A stretch of 64,000 bases of DNA from Geodermatophilus africanus (GTDB lineage Bacteria; Actinomycetota; Actinomycetes; Mycobacteriales; Geodermatophilaceae). The DNA is taken from contig NZ_FNOT01000001.1 in the NCBI RefSeq assembly GCF_900107105.1, forward strand, positions 1 to 64,000, read 5' to 3'. Each line of letters starts with the position of its first letter. Position 1 is the stretch's first letter. Positions 17,038-25,404 of this stretch are shown piece after piece. The notes beneath the pieces are model-generated. The model did no database searches and was not told the origin of the DNA. It saw only the letters and a list, made by a program, of their open reading frames with translations. Both the position numbers and the translations under genes were made by a program.

Positions 17038-17838
17038 GTGCTGGCGATCGGCGAGTTCTCCCGGCTGACCCACCTGAGCGTGCGAACGCTTCGCCGCTAC
17101 CACGATGCCGGCCTGCTCGAGCCCGCGACGGTGGACCCCGCCAGCGGCTACCGGTACTACAGCGCCGACCAGATCCCGACCGCCCAGGTCATCCATCGCC
17201 TGCGCGAGCTCGACGTGCCGCTGTCCGACGTCCAGCGCATCCTGCGCTCCCCTGACCCCGGCACTCGTGCCGGACTCGTCGCCGACCACCTGGTGCGGCT
17301 CGAGTCGGAGCTGGACCGGACCCGCGCCGCGGTGGCGTCGCTGCGCCGGCTGCTCCGGCCGGAGGCGCCCCCGCTGGACGTCGAGCTGCGCGCGGTTCCG
17401 GCGGCCACGGTGGCCGCGATCGAGGACGACGTCGAGCACGACGACGTCCTCGCGTGGTACGCCGGGGCCATGGCCGAGCTGGACGCCGTCGTCGACAAGC
17501 CGACCGGCGTCCCGGGAGGGCTGTACGACAACGCGCTGTTCGAAACCGGCCGCGGGCACCTGCTCGTGTACCGGCCGACGGCCGAACCCCCGCGCAGCGG
17601 ACGGGTGCGCCCGGTGACCCTGCCAGCCGTCGAGCTGGCCGTCACCACCCACGTCGGTGAGCACGACGACATCGACGTCACCTACGGCGAACTCGGCGCC
17701 TGGGTGGTGGCCAACGCGCTGGCCGTTGCCGGGCCGGTGCGCGAGCAGTACCTGGTGGGCCCGAGGGACACTGCCGAGCCGGGTGCCTGGCGCACCGAGA
17801 TCGGCTGGCCCGTCTTCCGGGTGGCCTGCGCCGAGTAG
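17038..17838 (+). CDS. MerR-family regulator with GyrI-like effector domain
   Basis: A 266-residue protein. The N-terminal MerR domain is unmistakable: AIGEFSRLTHLSVRTLRRYH, DAGLLEPATVDPASGYRYYS, then QVIHRLRELDVPLSDVQRIL. A dimerising helix (ADHLVRLESELDRTRAAVASL) follows, then about 140 residues resembling GyrI/effector-binding domains (VELRAVPAATVAAIEDDVEH). This is the layout of multidrug-sensing BmrR-like regulators. It faces the SnoaL-like gene across two back-to-back MerR-type promoters. Confidence 0.9.
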   Translation: MLAIGEFSRLTHLSVRTLRRYHDAGLLEPATVDPASGYRYYSADQIPTAQVIHRLRELDVPLSDVQRILRSPDPGTRAGLVADHLVRLESELDRTRAAVASLRRLLRPEAPPLDVELRAVPAATVAAIEDDVEHDDVLAWYAGAMAELDAVVDKPTGVPGGLYDNALFETGRGHLLVYRPTAEPPRSGRVRPVTLPAVELAVTTHVGEHDDIDVTYGELGAWVVANALAVAGPVREQYLVGPRDTAEPGAWRTEIGWPVFRVACAE

Positions 17839-17878
17839 GCGCCAACGGCCGGAGCCGTCACCACGTCCACGGGGCGGA

Positions 17879-18412
17879 TCAGGACGCGGACGGCAGCCCC
17901 ACGGCCCTGAGGATGGCCGGCAGGACGACGAGGACGGTGCCCAGCACGACCGGCGCGCCGCAGACCCCGATCAGCATCACGCGCGCGCCCAGCCCAGCCC
18001 GGCGGGCGTACGAGGTCGCGAGGATGGCGAACCCGGCGGCCGCCACCTGGAACGCGAGCACGTAGCCGACGGCTGTGGCGTCGACCTGCTCGGCATCGCC
18101 GACGACGCCGGTCAGCATCACCACCGCCTGGGTGATGCTGCCGACGACGTACACCGCAAGGGTGGCGAAGGCAACCCACAGCAACGTGCCGACGATCCTG
18201 GGTGCGAGGAATCGGGGCGTACGGCTGACCGCCAGGAGGGCCACCGCGGCTCCCACCACCTTGAGCACTGCGACGAACCAGTTCACCACCGAGATGGCCG
18301 TCGCGTCGTCGGCGTACCGACCGACCCCGAAGTGGTCCGTGAGTGCCAGCCAGACGCTGATCGCGGCGAACCCGGCGCACCACAGGGCGACGAGGAGCCC
18401 GACAGCGGCCAC
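17879..18412 (-). CDS. Small multi-pass membrane protein, unknown
   Basis: A 177-residue protein with about five hydrophobic segments (VGLLVALWCAGFAAISVWLA; VVNWFVAVLKVVGAAVALLA; IVGTLLWVAFATLAVYVVGS; VLAFQVAAAGFAILATSYAR; VMLIGVCGAPVVLGTVLVVL). I do not recognise the family. The start is GTG 18412; upstream in this frame there is no ATG before a stop. Confidence 0.6.
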   Translation of the reverse strand: MAAVGLLVALWCAGFAAISVWLALTDHFGVGRYADDATAISVVNWFVAVLKVVGAAVALLAVSRTPRFLAPRIVGTLLWVAFATLAVYVVGSITQAVVMLTGVVGDAEQVDATAVGYVLAFQVAAAGFAILATSYARRAGLGARVMLIGVCGAPVVLGTVLVVLPAILRAVGLPSAS

Positions 18413-18599
18413 GAACGGGCCGGGCGGGGCAGGGGGCGTGGCTCGGCGGCCTGCCTGCTCTCAGTCGTGTCAGTGATCTCAGCGGTTCGCATGGTTACAG
18501 GGGCCTCAGTCATGGGGCGCTCCGTGTGCGTGGGTGCTGGAGGTGGTCCGATCGCTTCGGGTCGAGCAGGTCGACGTGGATGTCCACCGTCGCCTGGCG

Positions 18600-19171
18600 A
18601 CGCCGAGGTGGGCGAGATGCCGCCGTAGCACCAGGAGGCCGTACATCGCGCTTCCGGGGACGGTCACGACTCCCATCAGCACGACTGCGCGTGGGGTGCC
18701 CACCGTTGGCGAGAAGAACCTGGGTCGGAGCCTGCGGCGCGGCCGTGGTGCAGCCGAGTCGGATGAGGAGCCACGTCAGGCGCGGCCGTCGGCTGGTGAT
18801 CCCTCGCAGCGGCGGCGCCAGAAAGCCTCCGAGGGCCGGTAGGCCGGTGACGACGAGAGTCGTTCGTCGCACGACGGCGTCCATGGCCTGGGGCCCACTG
18901 GCTCCCGGACCGAACGAGCCCCACCAGAGCCCACGCAGGAACACGTCGTCCCCACGCAGAGGCAGTGTCAGGGCCAGCCCGGTGGCCGCCAACTCCAGGA
19001 CGATCGTGAGGTCGGTGCCGACGACCATCCGGTGCTGTGCAGTTCTGTGAGAGCTGTTCGGTCCTCCCCACCGACGCCGGCTCCGTTCAGCCACGACAGC
19101 TCGAGCATGATGTACGGAACGACTGCGAGGACCACGAGTCCGAGAGCGACCGTCTCGATGCGCAGACGCAC
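18600..19171 (-). pseudogene. Decayed membrane-protein gene with several frameshifts
   Basis: From ATG 19171 the frame reads MRLRIETVALGLVVLAVVPY and MLELSWLNGAGVGG..LTELHST, then the coding sense jumps frame to MVVGTDLTIVLELAATGLAL. A third frame gives WGRRVPAWALVGLV near 18930, and the last part (RAVVLMGVVTVPGSAMYGLL) is in yet another frame near 18650. Each piece is a plausible membrane helix of one four-helix protein, but no frame is continuous. It is a relic gene of unknown function. Confidence 0.6.
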
Positions 19172-19226
19172 GATCCACTCCCTCCTCGATGGCAGTCGGA
19201 ACCAGCCACACCGACCGAGGTACGCG

Positions 19227-19610
19227 TCAGGCGACGAAGGACTCAGGTCCGAACCGGCCGACCGCGATGAAGACGGCGAGCACCACGTAGACGGCGTTCA
19301 CCACCACCAGCTTGTACTGGCCCAGACGCCCGTGGGTGATCATCGCCCCGATCATCAGGGCGACCCAGCACACCGCGGTGACCGGCACCATCACCGGCGC
19401 CACGTCCACGACGGCCGGGAGTATCAGGCCGACCGCCGCGAGCAGCTCCAGCACCCCGAGAGTCTTGACGAACGCGGGACTGGCATCGCGCGCCCATGCC
19501 GCTCCCTCATGGCGCTGCAGCTTCTCCTTGGGAATGAAGGTTTTGGTGAAGCCGCCGGTGAGGGCCACCAGCGCCAGGAGGCCGGCCGCGATCCACAGGG
19601 CGGTGTCCAT
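19227..19610 (-). CDS. DoxX-like small membrane protein
   Basis: A 127-residue protein with four membrane helices, DoxX-like (DoxX_2) in layout: MDTALWIAAGLLALVALTGG, the amphipathic KTFIPKEKLQRHEGAAWARD, then KTLGVLELLAAVGLILPAVV. ATG 19610 has GAGGAGAG seven bases upstream. The family is loosely linked to thiol/oxidative stress or quinone chemistry; no specific role can be given. Confidence 0.75.
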   Translation of the reverse strand: MDTALWIAAGLLALVALTGGFTKTFIPKEKLQRHEGAAWARDASPAFVKTLGVLELLAAVGLILPAVVDVAPVMVPVTAVCWVALMIGAMITHGRLGQYKLVVVNAVYVVLAVFIAVGRFGPESFVA

Positions 19611-19863
19611 GGTCTCTCCTCGAGTTCTGTTCGGCGCTGTCTGCGTGCTCACCGCGGCAGCGGGTCTCACGCTCGTGCTCTCAGACGGGCGAGGTGGGTC
19701 CCCTGTGACATCGATGCCTGAGCCGCCGGTCCGTCGATGCGCACGAACGCACCCGGACCGCCGACCGCAGCACGACACGAGGTGACGACGGATGAGGGCG
19801 GGATGCGGTGCACCCGGATGTCGACGTCAGCGTGTGGGCCGATGCCGGGAAGGGGCCGAGCCC

Positions 19864-21000
19864 TCACAGCCGTTCGGCCGCGTCGCCGGCCAGCAGCAGT
19901 TCCGCAGCCGTCCTCGCTCCGTCGGTCCCGATGGAATCGGCCACCGCGGCCGCCCGTGCGCGGGTTCCAGGGGTCAGAGCCGTCCCGAGCGGGCCGGCCA
20001 GGGACTGGACGGTCGGCGTCGGCCCGCGGTGGGCGGCGCCGATGCCGAGTTCGGCCACCCGACGCGCCCAGTAGACCTGGTCGCCTCCTTGGGGCACGAC
20101 CACCTGCGGGGCGCCGGCCCGGGCTGCCGTGGTCGTCGTGCCCGCGCCGCCGTGATGCACGACGGCAGCCACCCGCCCGAACAGATCCTGCTGGTTGACC
20201 TCCCCGATGAGGAGGCAGGCATCCTGGTCGTCGATCAGGCCCAGCCCCGCCCAACCGCGGCCGATGAGCACCCGGCGGTCCGCGGCACGGATCGCCTCGA
20301 TGGCCGCCCGCACGCCGCCCGCGTCCAGGGTGCGCATGCTGCCGAACCCCGCGTACACCGGCGGTTCGCCCGCGTCCAGGAACGTCAGCAACTCGGCCGG
20401 GAGTGGGCGCTCGTCGGGCAGGATCCACGCACCGGTCTGGCGGGCATCGAAGCCCATCGGCCCACGCCAGGGGCCCAGGGTCGGGTCGGCAGCCAGCAAC
20501 GGCCGATCGGTGAACAGGAACGTGCCGACGTCACTCACCGGAGGCAGATCGATCGAGGCCCGGTGGGTGTTGATCGGCTTCCCGAACAACTCGTCGAGAC
20601 CCTGGCCGTCCAGGCCGTCCAGCACGTCCGGGCAGAAGAGCACGCACCGGTACGCGAGGCCCAGCCTCTCGGCCACGGACGGCGCGACGAACTGCGACAT
20701 GGCGGTCGCCACGATCACGTCGCAGCCTTCAGCCGCCTCGGTCACGGTGTCGTACTGCGCGGCGATGAGGTCGGCGACGCGCTGCGTGCGCTCCGCTGCG
20801 TCCGGCGGCCGCTCCCATGAGCGCCACGGCCTGTCGAACGGCACCTGCGGTACGCCTTCGCGGGCCAGCACCGCCCGGAGTTCCGCGTCCGGCGGTGCGC
20901 ACATCCGCACGTCCGCGCCGAGTGCCTGCAGCTGCACCGCGAGAGCCACCATGGGCTCGACGTCCCCGCGTGACCCGTACGTCGACAGCAACACGCGCAT
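19864..21000 (-). CDS. GT1-family glycosyltransferase (UGT/MGT-like)
   Basis: A 378-residue GT-B fold enzyme. The N-terminus MRVLLSTYGSRGDVEPMVAL is typical of glycopeptide/macrolide and sterol glycosyltransferases of family GT1. The nucleotide-sugar site is AAVVHHGGAGTTTTAARAGA followed by PQVVVPQGGDQVYWARRVAE, the plant/bacterial UGT signature. It starts 54 bases after the stop of the ECF41 sigma factor on the same strand, so it probably belongs to that operon. Acceptor unknown. Confidence 0.85.
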   Translation of the reverse strand: MRVLLSTYGSRGDVEPMVALAVQLQALGADVRMCAPPDAELRAVLAREGVPQVPFDRPWRSWERPPDAAERTQRVADLIAAQYDTVTEAAEGCDVIVATAMSQFVAPSVAERLGLAYRCVLFCPDVLDGLDGQGLDELFGKPINTHRASIDLPPVSDVGTFLFTDRPLLAADPTLGPWRGPMGFDARQTGAWILPDERPLPAELLTFLDAGEPPVYAGFGSMRTLDAGGVRAAIEAIRAADRRVLIGRGWAGLGLIDDQDACLLIGEVNQQDLFGRVAAVVHHGGAGTTTTAARAGAPQVVVPQGGDQVYWARRVAELGIGAAHRGPTPTVQSLAGPLGTALTPGTRARAAAVADSIGTDGARTAAELLLAGDAAERL

Positions 21001-21054
21001 CCCGCGACCCCCACGTGCGGTCGTTCAGGCCGAGGGCACGATCGCCGGCGGCAC

Positions 21055-21996
21055 TCAGTCCCTGGGCACGTTGATGAACTCGCGCCGGAGGGCCCAGGCG
21101 TCGGCTACCGGGCCCAGGTGTCCGAGTTTGTCGGGGTTGCCGAGCGAGCGCACGGTCTGGATCCGACCGTCCACCATGTCCAGCGCCAACAGATACGCCA
21201 CCTTGCCCTCACGGTCCCGGAGCATCGCACCGGGCTGACCGTTCACCTCGCACTGTTCGAGGGTCGCGTCGAGCCGGGCGAGCCTGGGGAAGGCCGTCGC
21301 GAGCAGGCGTGCGACCTTGTCCGCGCCCACCACGATGCGGGCCAGTGCAGGAGCCTTCCCTCCGGCGTCGCCCACCAGCTGCACGTCCGCGGCGAGCACG
21401 TCCCTGAGTCCCTCGACGTCGCCGTCGCGGAACGCGTCGAAGAACCGGGCCGCCAGCACCTCACGTGCCTGGCGGTCCACCTCGAACCGTGGTCTTCCGC
21501 TGTGGACGTGGTCCCGGGCCCTCACCAACAGCTGGCGACAGGCGCCCTCTGATCGACCTACCGCAGCGGCCACGTCAGCGAAGTCGAAAGCGAAGACCTC
21601 CCGCAGCACGAACACCGCGCGCTCGAGGGGCGACAGGCGTTCGAGCAGCAACAGTGCCGCCATGGACACGGAGTCCGCCAGCTCCGCCGACCGGGCCGGA
21701 TCCTCGTACGGATCGGTGAGCAGGGGCTCGGGCAACCACTCCCCCACGTACTGCTCGCGCCGGACGCGCGCCGAGCGGAGCACGTCGATCGAGATCCTGG
21801 TGACCACCGCGGAGAGGAATGCCTTGGGCGACCGGGGCCGGGTTGGCGTCGTCTCGTAACGCAACCATGCCTCCTGCACCGCGTCCTCCGCCTCGGCGAC
21901 GCTGCCCAACAGGCGGTAGGCGAGGGAGAACAGCAGGGGCCTGAGCTCCTGGAACTCCTCGGTGCGGCTCCCGACATGGACTCGGTGACACGTCAC
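21055..21996 (-). CDS. ECF41-type sigma factor (SigJ-like) with SnoaL-like C-terminal domain
   Basis: A 313-residue protein. Sigma-2 covers RPLLFSLAYRLLGSVAEAED and AVQEAWLRYETT, and sigma-4 covers LSPLERAVFVLREVFAFDFA with DVAAAVGRSEGACRQLLVRA. A C-terminal NTF2-like extension of about 120 residues contains DAGGK (DGGGK in most members) and the NPDKL motif, the two hallmarks of ECF41 sigma factors, which lack an anti-sigma factor and are controlled by this extension. GTG 21996 overlaps the epimerase stop (GTGA). ECF41 genes sit next to a carboxymuconolactone decarboxylase, oxidoreductase or epimerase; here it is an epimerase. Confidence 0.9.
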   Translation of the reverse strand: MTCHRVHVGSRTEEFQELRPLLFSLAYRLLGSVAEAEDAVQEAWLRYETTPTRPRSPKAFLSAVVTRISIDVLRSARVRREQYVGEWLPEPLLTDPYEDPARSAELADSVSMAALLLLERLSPLERAVFVLREVFAFDFADVAAAVGRSEGACRQLLVRARDHVHSGRPRFEVDRQAREVLAARFFDAFRDGDVEGLRDVLAADVQLVGDAGGKAPALARIVVGADKVARLLATAFPRLARLDATLEQCEVNGQPGAMLRDREGKVAYLLALDMVDGRIQTVRSLGNPDKLGHLGPVADAWALRREFINVPRD

Positions 21997-22907
21997 GTCA
22001 GTTCTTCCTCGAAGCCTTGACGCCACGACGGATAGCGCAACACCCAGTCCAGTTCGCGCTTTGCCTTGGCGTTGGAGAAACCCCGGCCCTCCGTCATCAT
22101 GCCGACCGCCATGTCGCCCGCCAAGACTCGCGCGAGCCACGCCGGGATGCGCAGCGGAGGCTTGGCCCCCGCGTACTCGGCGAGGACGGGGAGCCATTCC
22201 GACACCGGCGCCGGCTCGTCGTCGACGATGTTGTAGACGCCCGTGCAGTCCTGCTCCACCGCCAGGACCGTCGCACTCGCCGCGTCGTCCACGTGGACCC
22301 ACGAGGTGTACCCGGTGCCCCCTCCCACGATCGGGAGCAGGCGCTTGCGCACCAGGGCGATCTGTTCGTCGTTGGCGCCCGATCCGTAGAAGGCGCCGTA
22401 GCGCAGGGCGACCCCGCCGGCTTCGGTGACGACTCGTTCCAGGTGGGCGACCGCCTTGGTCCCCTCGGTCACCTCGAGAGGATCGTCCTCCGTCTTGACC
22501 CACCCGCCCTCACGCACCCCGTTGAAGCTGCCGTGGCTCTGGGTCACGACCCGCGGCACGCCGGTTGCCGTGGCGGCGGCCAGCAGGTGCTCGATCCCCT
22601 CGGCTCGGAGCCGGTTCGTGGCCGCGAAGAACCGGTCGGGCCTCCGCGGGTTGGCCTTGCCTGCGTGTCGTCCCGAGAGACCGGTCATCTGGTTGACGAT
22701 GACGTCCGGCTTGGCTGCCGCCACCACCTCGCCCACGGACAGCGGGTCGAGTCCGTCCATGACGCGCCCCTCGGCGCCGAGCCGCTGCAACAGTCCCAGC
22801 TTGGCGATGTCCGTGGTCGTCGCGCTCACCTGGTGCCCGCGCGCGACCAGTACGGACACCACACCGCGACCGATGACCCCGCTTCCGCCTGCCACCAACA
22901 CTCGCAT
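21993..22907 (-). CDS. NAD-dependent epimerase/dehydratase family protein
   Basis: A 304-residue extended-SDR protein: VAGGSGVIGRGVVSVLVARG is the Rossmann motif, RVVTQSHGSFNG sits where the catalytic Ser/Thr lies, and VALRYGAFYGSGAND and SWVHVDDAASATVLAVE are family landmarks. The usual YxxxK is not clearly present (the region reads EVTEGTKAVAHLERVV), so catalysis may differ. It is first in the operon with ECF41 and carries the ECF41-type promoter upstream; AGAGGAG precedes ATG 22907. Confidence 0.85.
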   Translation of the reverse strand: MRVLVAGGSGVIGRGVVSVLVARGHQVSATTTDIAKLGLLQRLGAEGRVMDGLDPLSVGEVVAAAKPDVIVNQMTGLSGRHAGKANPRRPDRFFAATNRLRAEGIEHLLAAATATGVPRVVTQSHGSFNGVREGGWVKTEDDPLEVTEGTKAVAHLERVVTEAGGVALRYGAFYGSGANDEQIALVRKRLLPIVGGGTGYTSWVHVDDAASATVLAVEQDCTGVYNIVDDEPAPVSEWLPVLAEYAGAKPPLRIPAWLARVLAGDMAVGMMTEGRGFSNAKAKRELDWVLRYPSWRQGFEEELT

Positions 22908-22942
22908 CGTCAGCTCCTCTCATGTCCCGTCGTCGGTATCGA

Positions 22943-22969
22943 GACGAGACAGTGCGGCCTCCTGTGACG
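22943..22969 (-). promoter_or_regulatory. ECF41-type promoter upstream of the epimerase gene
   Basis: On the minus strand CGTCACA and CGTC are separated by exactly 16 bases, one mismatch from the ECF41 target promoter as I recall it (TGTCACA-N16-CGTC). The putative start lies about 30 bases before the epimerase ATG. This supports autoregulation of the epimerase-sigma operon. Confidence 0.7.
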
Positions 22970-23489
22970 TGTTCCTGTCGCCGCAGCCGCCATCCCGCCG
23001 CGGACGCGAACACGGGCTTCCCGGAAGGGACCTTCGAGGAAGTGACCAGTGGACGTCTCCCGACGTCGCCTCCCGGCTCATGCGCGGTAAGCGGGCGACG
23101 GACCCGGCCTGGCCCGGGGTCATACGTGGCAGGCGGTCGGCCCACCCCCCCGAGAGCATGCGCGGTGACCGGGTCGAAATCGTCAGCGACTCGTGCGGCA
23201 GAAGGCGGCTGCACCGGCATCGCGTTGCAGCCGCACAGGACGATCACTCGCGGCGCTGCGGTCAGGTACCAGGCAGGCGTGTGCGTGTATCCCGAGTCCC
23301 CCCTCGGACACCACGGAGTGGGAACCTGCCCACCTCCGAGCCCCCAGCAGGCCCTCGCCGATCAACCCGATGCCATGGCTCCGGCCCCTCCGATGCGGCC
23401 ACCATCCCGCCGGACGCGTCGGATCCCCCTCCCACGCCGACGGCCCACCGGGCCTCGAGCCGCTGGGTGGTGCGCCGCGGACTGGAGCG
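22970..23489. other. Intergenic decayed stretch
   Basis: No recognisable gene. It holds recurring-motif copy 4 (23278-23315) and leads into the IS481 remnant. Open frames here are shadows of GC bias. Confidence 0.4.
23278..23315 (+). repeat. Recurring intergenic motif, copy 4
   Basis: GCGTGTGCGTGTATCCCGAG followed by TCCCCCCTCGGACACCAC. The left half GTGTGCGTGTA and right half CCCCTCGGACACC are both present. Confidence 0.5.
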
Positions 23490-23694
23490 CGGCCGTCGGG
23501 AGCGGGGGCTGCAGCCCGGCCTCGCCCTCGGCCAGGTAGCGCTGGACCAGCTCGATCACCCAGCGGCGGGAGACGCAGTCGTCCCGGGCGATCTCGCTCC
23601 GGCCGTGGAGACGCGTGCGGACTTCCACCGACCTGCGGGGATCCCGGCCACCGGTGAGGACCGCAGTTCGGCGTGCTGTGCCAGGGTCGGGCAT
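23490..23694 (-). pseudogene. IS481-type transposase remnant, N-terminal part
   Basis: The minus-strand frame begins MPDPGTARRTAVLTGGRDPR and contains DDCVSRRWVIELVQRYLAEG and EAGLQPPLP, the helix-turn-helix and linker of IS481-like DDE transposases (compare VSR.WV..L..RYR.EG.A...PRSRRP). The catalytic domain is absent. Its start codon faces that of the fatty-acid synthase gene, both using the same CATG. Confidence 0.6.
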
Positions 23695-25021
23695 GGCCGC
23701 CTCCTCGCCGCGTCGGGCTGCCGGACTGGTGGACGAGCTGGGGCGGCTGCTGCTCGGGGCCCCCGTCCCGCTGTCCGTGCGGTGCTGGGACGGCTCGGCG
23801 TCCGTCGTCGACGGTGCACCGACCCTCGTCGTGCGCCACCGGCGGGCCCTGCGCCGGCTGGTCTATGCGCCCGGGTAGCTGGGCCTCGCCCGCGCCTACG
23901 TCAGTGGGGACCTCGACATCGAGGGGGACGTCTATGCCGCGCTGAGCTTTCCCGACCGGATGCCGGCCCGCCCGGAGCTGCGCCTGGACCGACGGGCTCT
24001 CGCCCGGTTGGCCGGCCCGCTGCTGTGCCTCGGGGTCTTCGGACCGCCCCCCGCGCCACCGCCGGAAGAGGCCCGACTGGGCGGGATCCGGCACTCGCTC
24101 GGGCGGGATCGGAGCGCCATCAGCCACCACTACGACGTCGGGAACGACTTCCACCGGGTACTGCTGGGACCCTCGCTCGTCTACAGCTGTGCCTATTTCC
24201 CCGAGCCGCCGGCGACCCTGGAGCAGGCGCAGGAGGCCAAGCTCGACCTCGTCTGCCGCAAGCTGGATCTGCGGCCCGGGATGCGGCTGGTCGACGTCGG
24301 CTGCGGCTGGGGCTCGCTCGCCCTGCACGCCGCCGCGCGGTACGGGTCATCGGTGACCGGGGTGACCATCTCCGCCGCCCAGGCCGAGCTGGCCACCCGG
24401 CGCGTCGCCGAGGCAGGCCTGTCCGAACTCGTCGAGATCCGCCTGCAGGACTACCGCGAGGTCGTCGACGGACCCTTCGACGCGATCGCCTCGATCGGGA
24501 TGGCCGAGCACGTGGGCCTCGCTCAGTTGCCGCGCTACGCCGCCAGGCTGCACGTCCTGCTGCGCCCGAGCGATCGGCTGCTCCACCACGCCATCGCGCG
24601 CGGCCCCGCAGCCGGTCCGGACCGCCCCGACCCCGGCTCGTTCCGGACCCGCTACGTCTTCCCCGACGGCGAACTGCAGCCGCTGGCTACCCACGTCCGG
24701 ATCCTCGAGGACGCGGGCTTCGAGGTCGCCGACGTCGAGGCTCTCCGCCGGCACTACGCGCTGACCTGCCGAGCCTGGGTGAGCAACGTGGAGCATCGAT
24801 GGGACGAGGCCGTCCGTCTGTCCTCTCCCGGCCGGGCCCGGGTCTGGCGGCTGTACCTCGCGGGATCGGCGCTGGCCTTCGAAGGCCACCGGGTCGGCGT
24901 GAACCAGGTGCTGGCGATCCAGCCAGGATCCTCCGGACACGACCGCCTCCCACTGACCCGTCCGGACTGGAGCCGTCGTGCGGTGGAGGGCGCCCACGAG
25001 CCGAGCGACGGCGCCGCCTGA
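23693..25021 (+). pseudogene. Cyclopropane-fatty-acyl-phospholipid synthase broken by an in-frame TAG
   Basis: From ATG 23693 the frame encodes a CFA-synthase/SAM-dependent methyltransferase of about 442 codons, but codon 62 is TAG (23876-23878). The context is VYAPG-stop-LGLARAYVSGDLDIEGD; the family normally has Glu there, so a GAG to TAG change explains it. Downstream the frame is intact to 25021: AISHHYDVGNDFHRVLLG, SLVYSCAYF, the SAM loop RLVDVGCGWGSLALHAA, and SIGMAEHVG. A shortened protein starting inside (for example ATG 23960) would lack the N-terminal lobe. The enzyme would methylenate unsaturated phospholipid acyl chains. Confidence 0.85.
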
Positions 25022-25084
25022 GGCCGTGGCCGGGGACCAGCAGCGACGGGCGGCGTCGTCGTCGGAGTACGAACACAGACGAGC

Positions 25085-25390
25085 CGTCACCCGACCGGCC
25101 CGCCGGACGGCGGCCGACGGGGGTCGCGTCGCCGCAGCCAGGCCGGGGGCCGCGCAGGCCCGCCCACCGCCGACTCGGCGGCGGGCTGGAGCCGGTCACG
25201 GCGAGGTGGCGCCGACGCCTTGCCGTTCCTCGGCGACCTCGGCCCGGCCCGGCCCGGTGCGACGATCGCGATCTGCGACGTCTCCGAGGACCTCCGGGAC
25301 GCGGAGGTCATCCGGCACGTGCGCGTCCTCCGGACAGGGCGGCGGACTGGCCCGGACCGTACGCCGGTCATCCGTCATCCGAACCGGGCA
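25085..25390 (-). pseudogene. Truncated duplicate of the FUSC exporter 5' region
   Basis: This stretch matches the start and upstream flank of the FUSC gene at 43.01-43.32 kb. On the minus strand, PAAESAVGGPARPPAWLRRR corresponds to PAAESAVGGAARAVAWLRRR, and upstream QIAIVAPGRAG matches QIAMVAPGRAG. At the DNA level GTGCGACGATCGCGATCTGC and GTGCGACCATCGCGATCTGC differ at one base. Small indels break the frame and the homology ends after about 40 codons, so only the gene start was copied or retained. Confidence 0.7.
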
Positions 25391-25404
25391 CGCTGTCGGA
25401 CTGG

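Noticed and set aside
18413-18513. An N-terminal extension (MTEAPVTMRTAEITDTTESR) for the five-helix membrane protein
   Set aside because: It is in a different frame from the membrane segments and would need a frameshift; the GTG at 18412 gives a sensible start without it.
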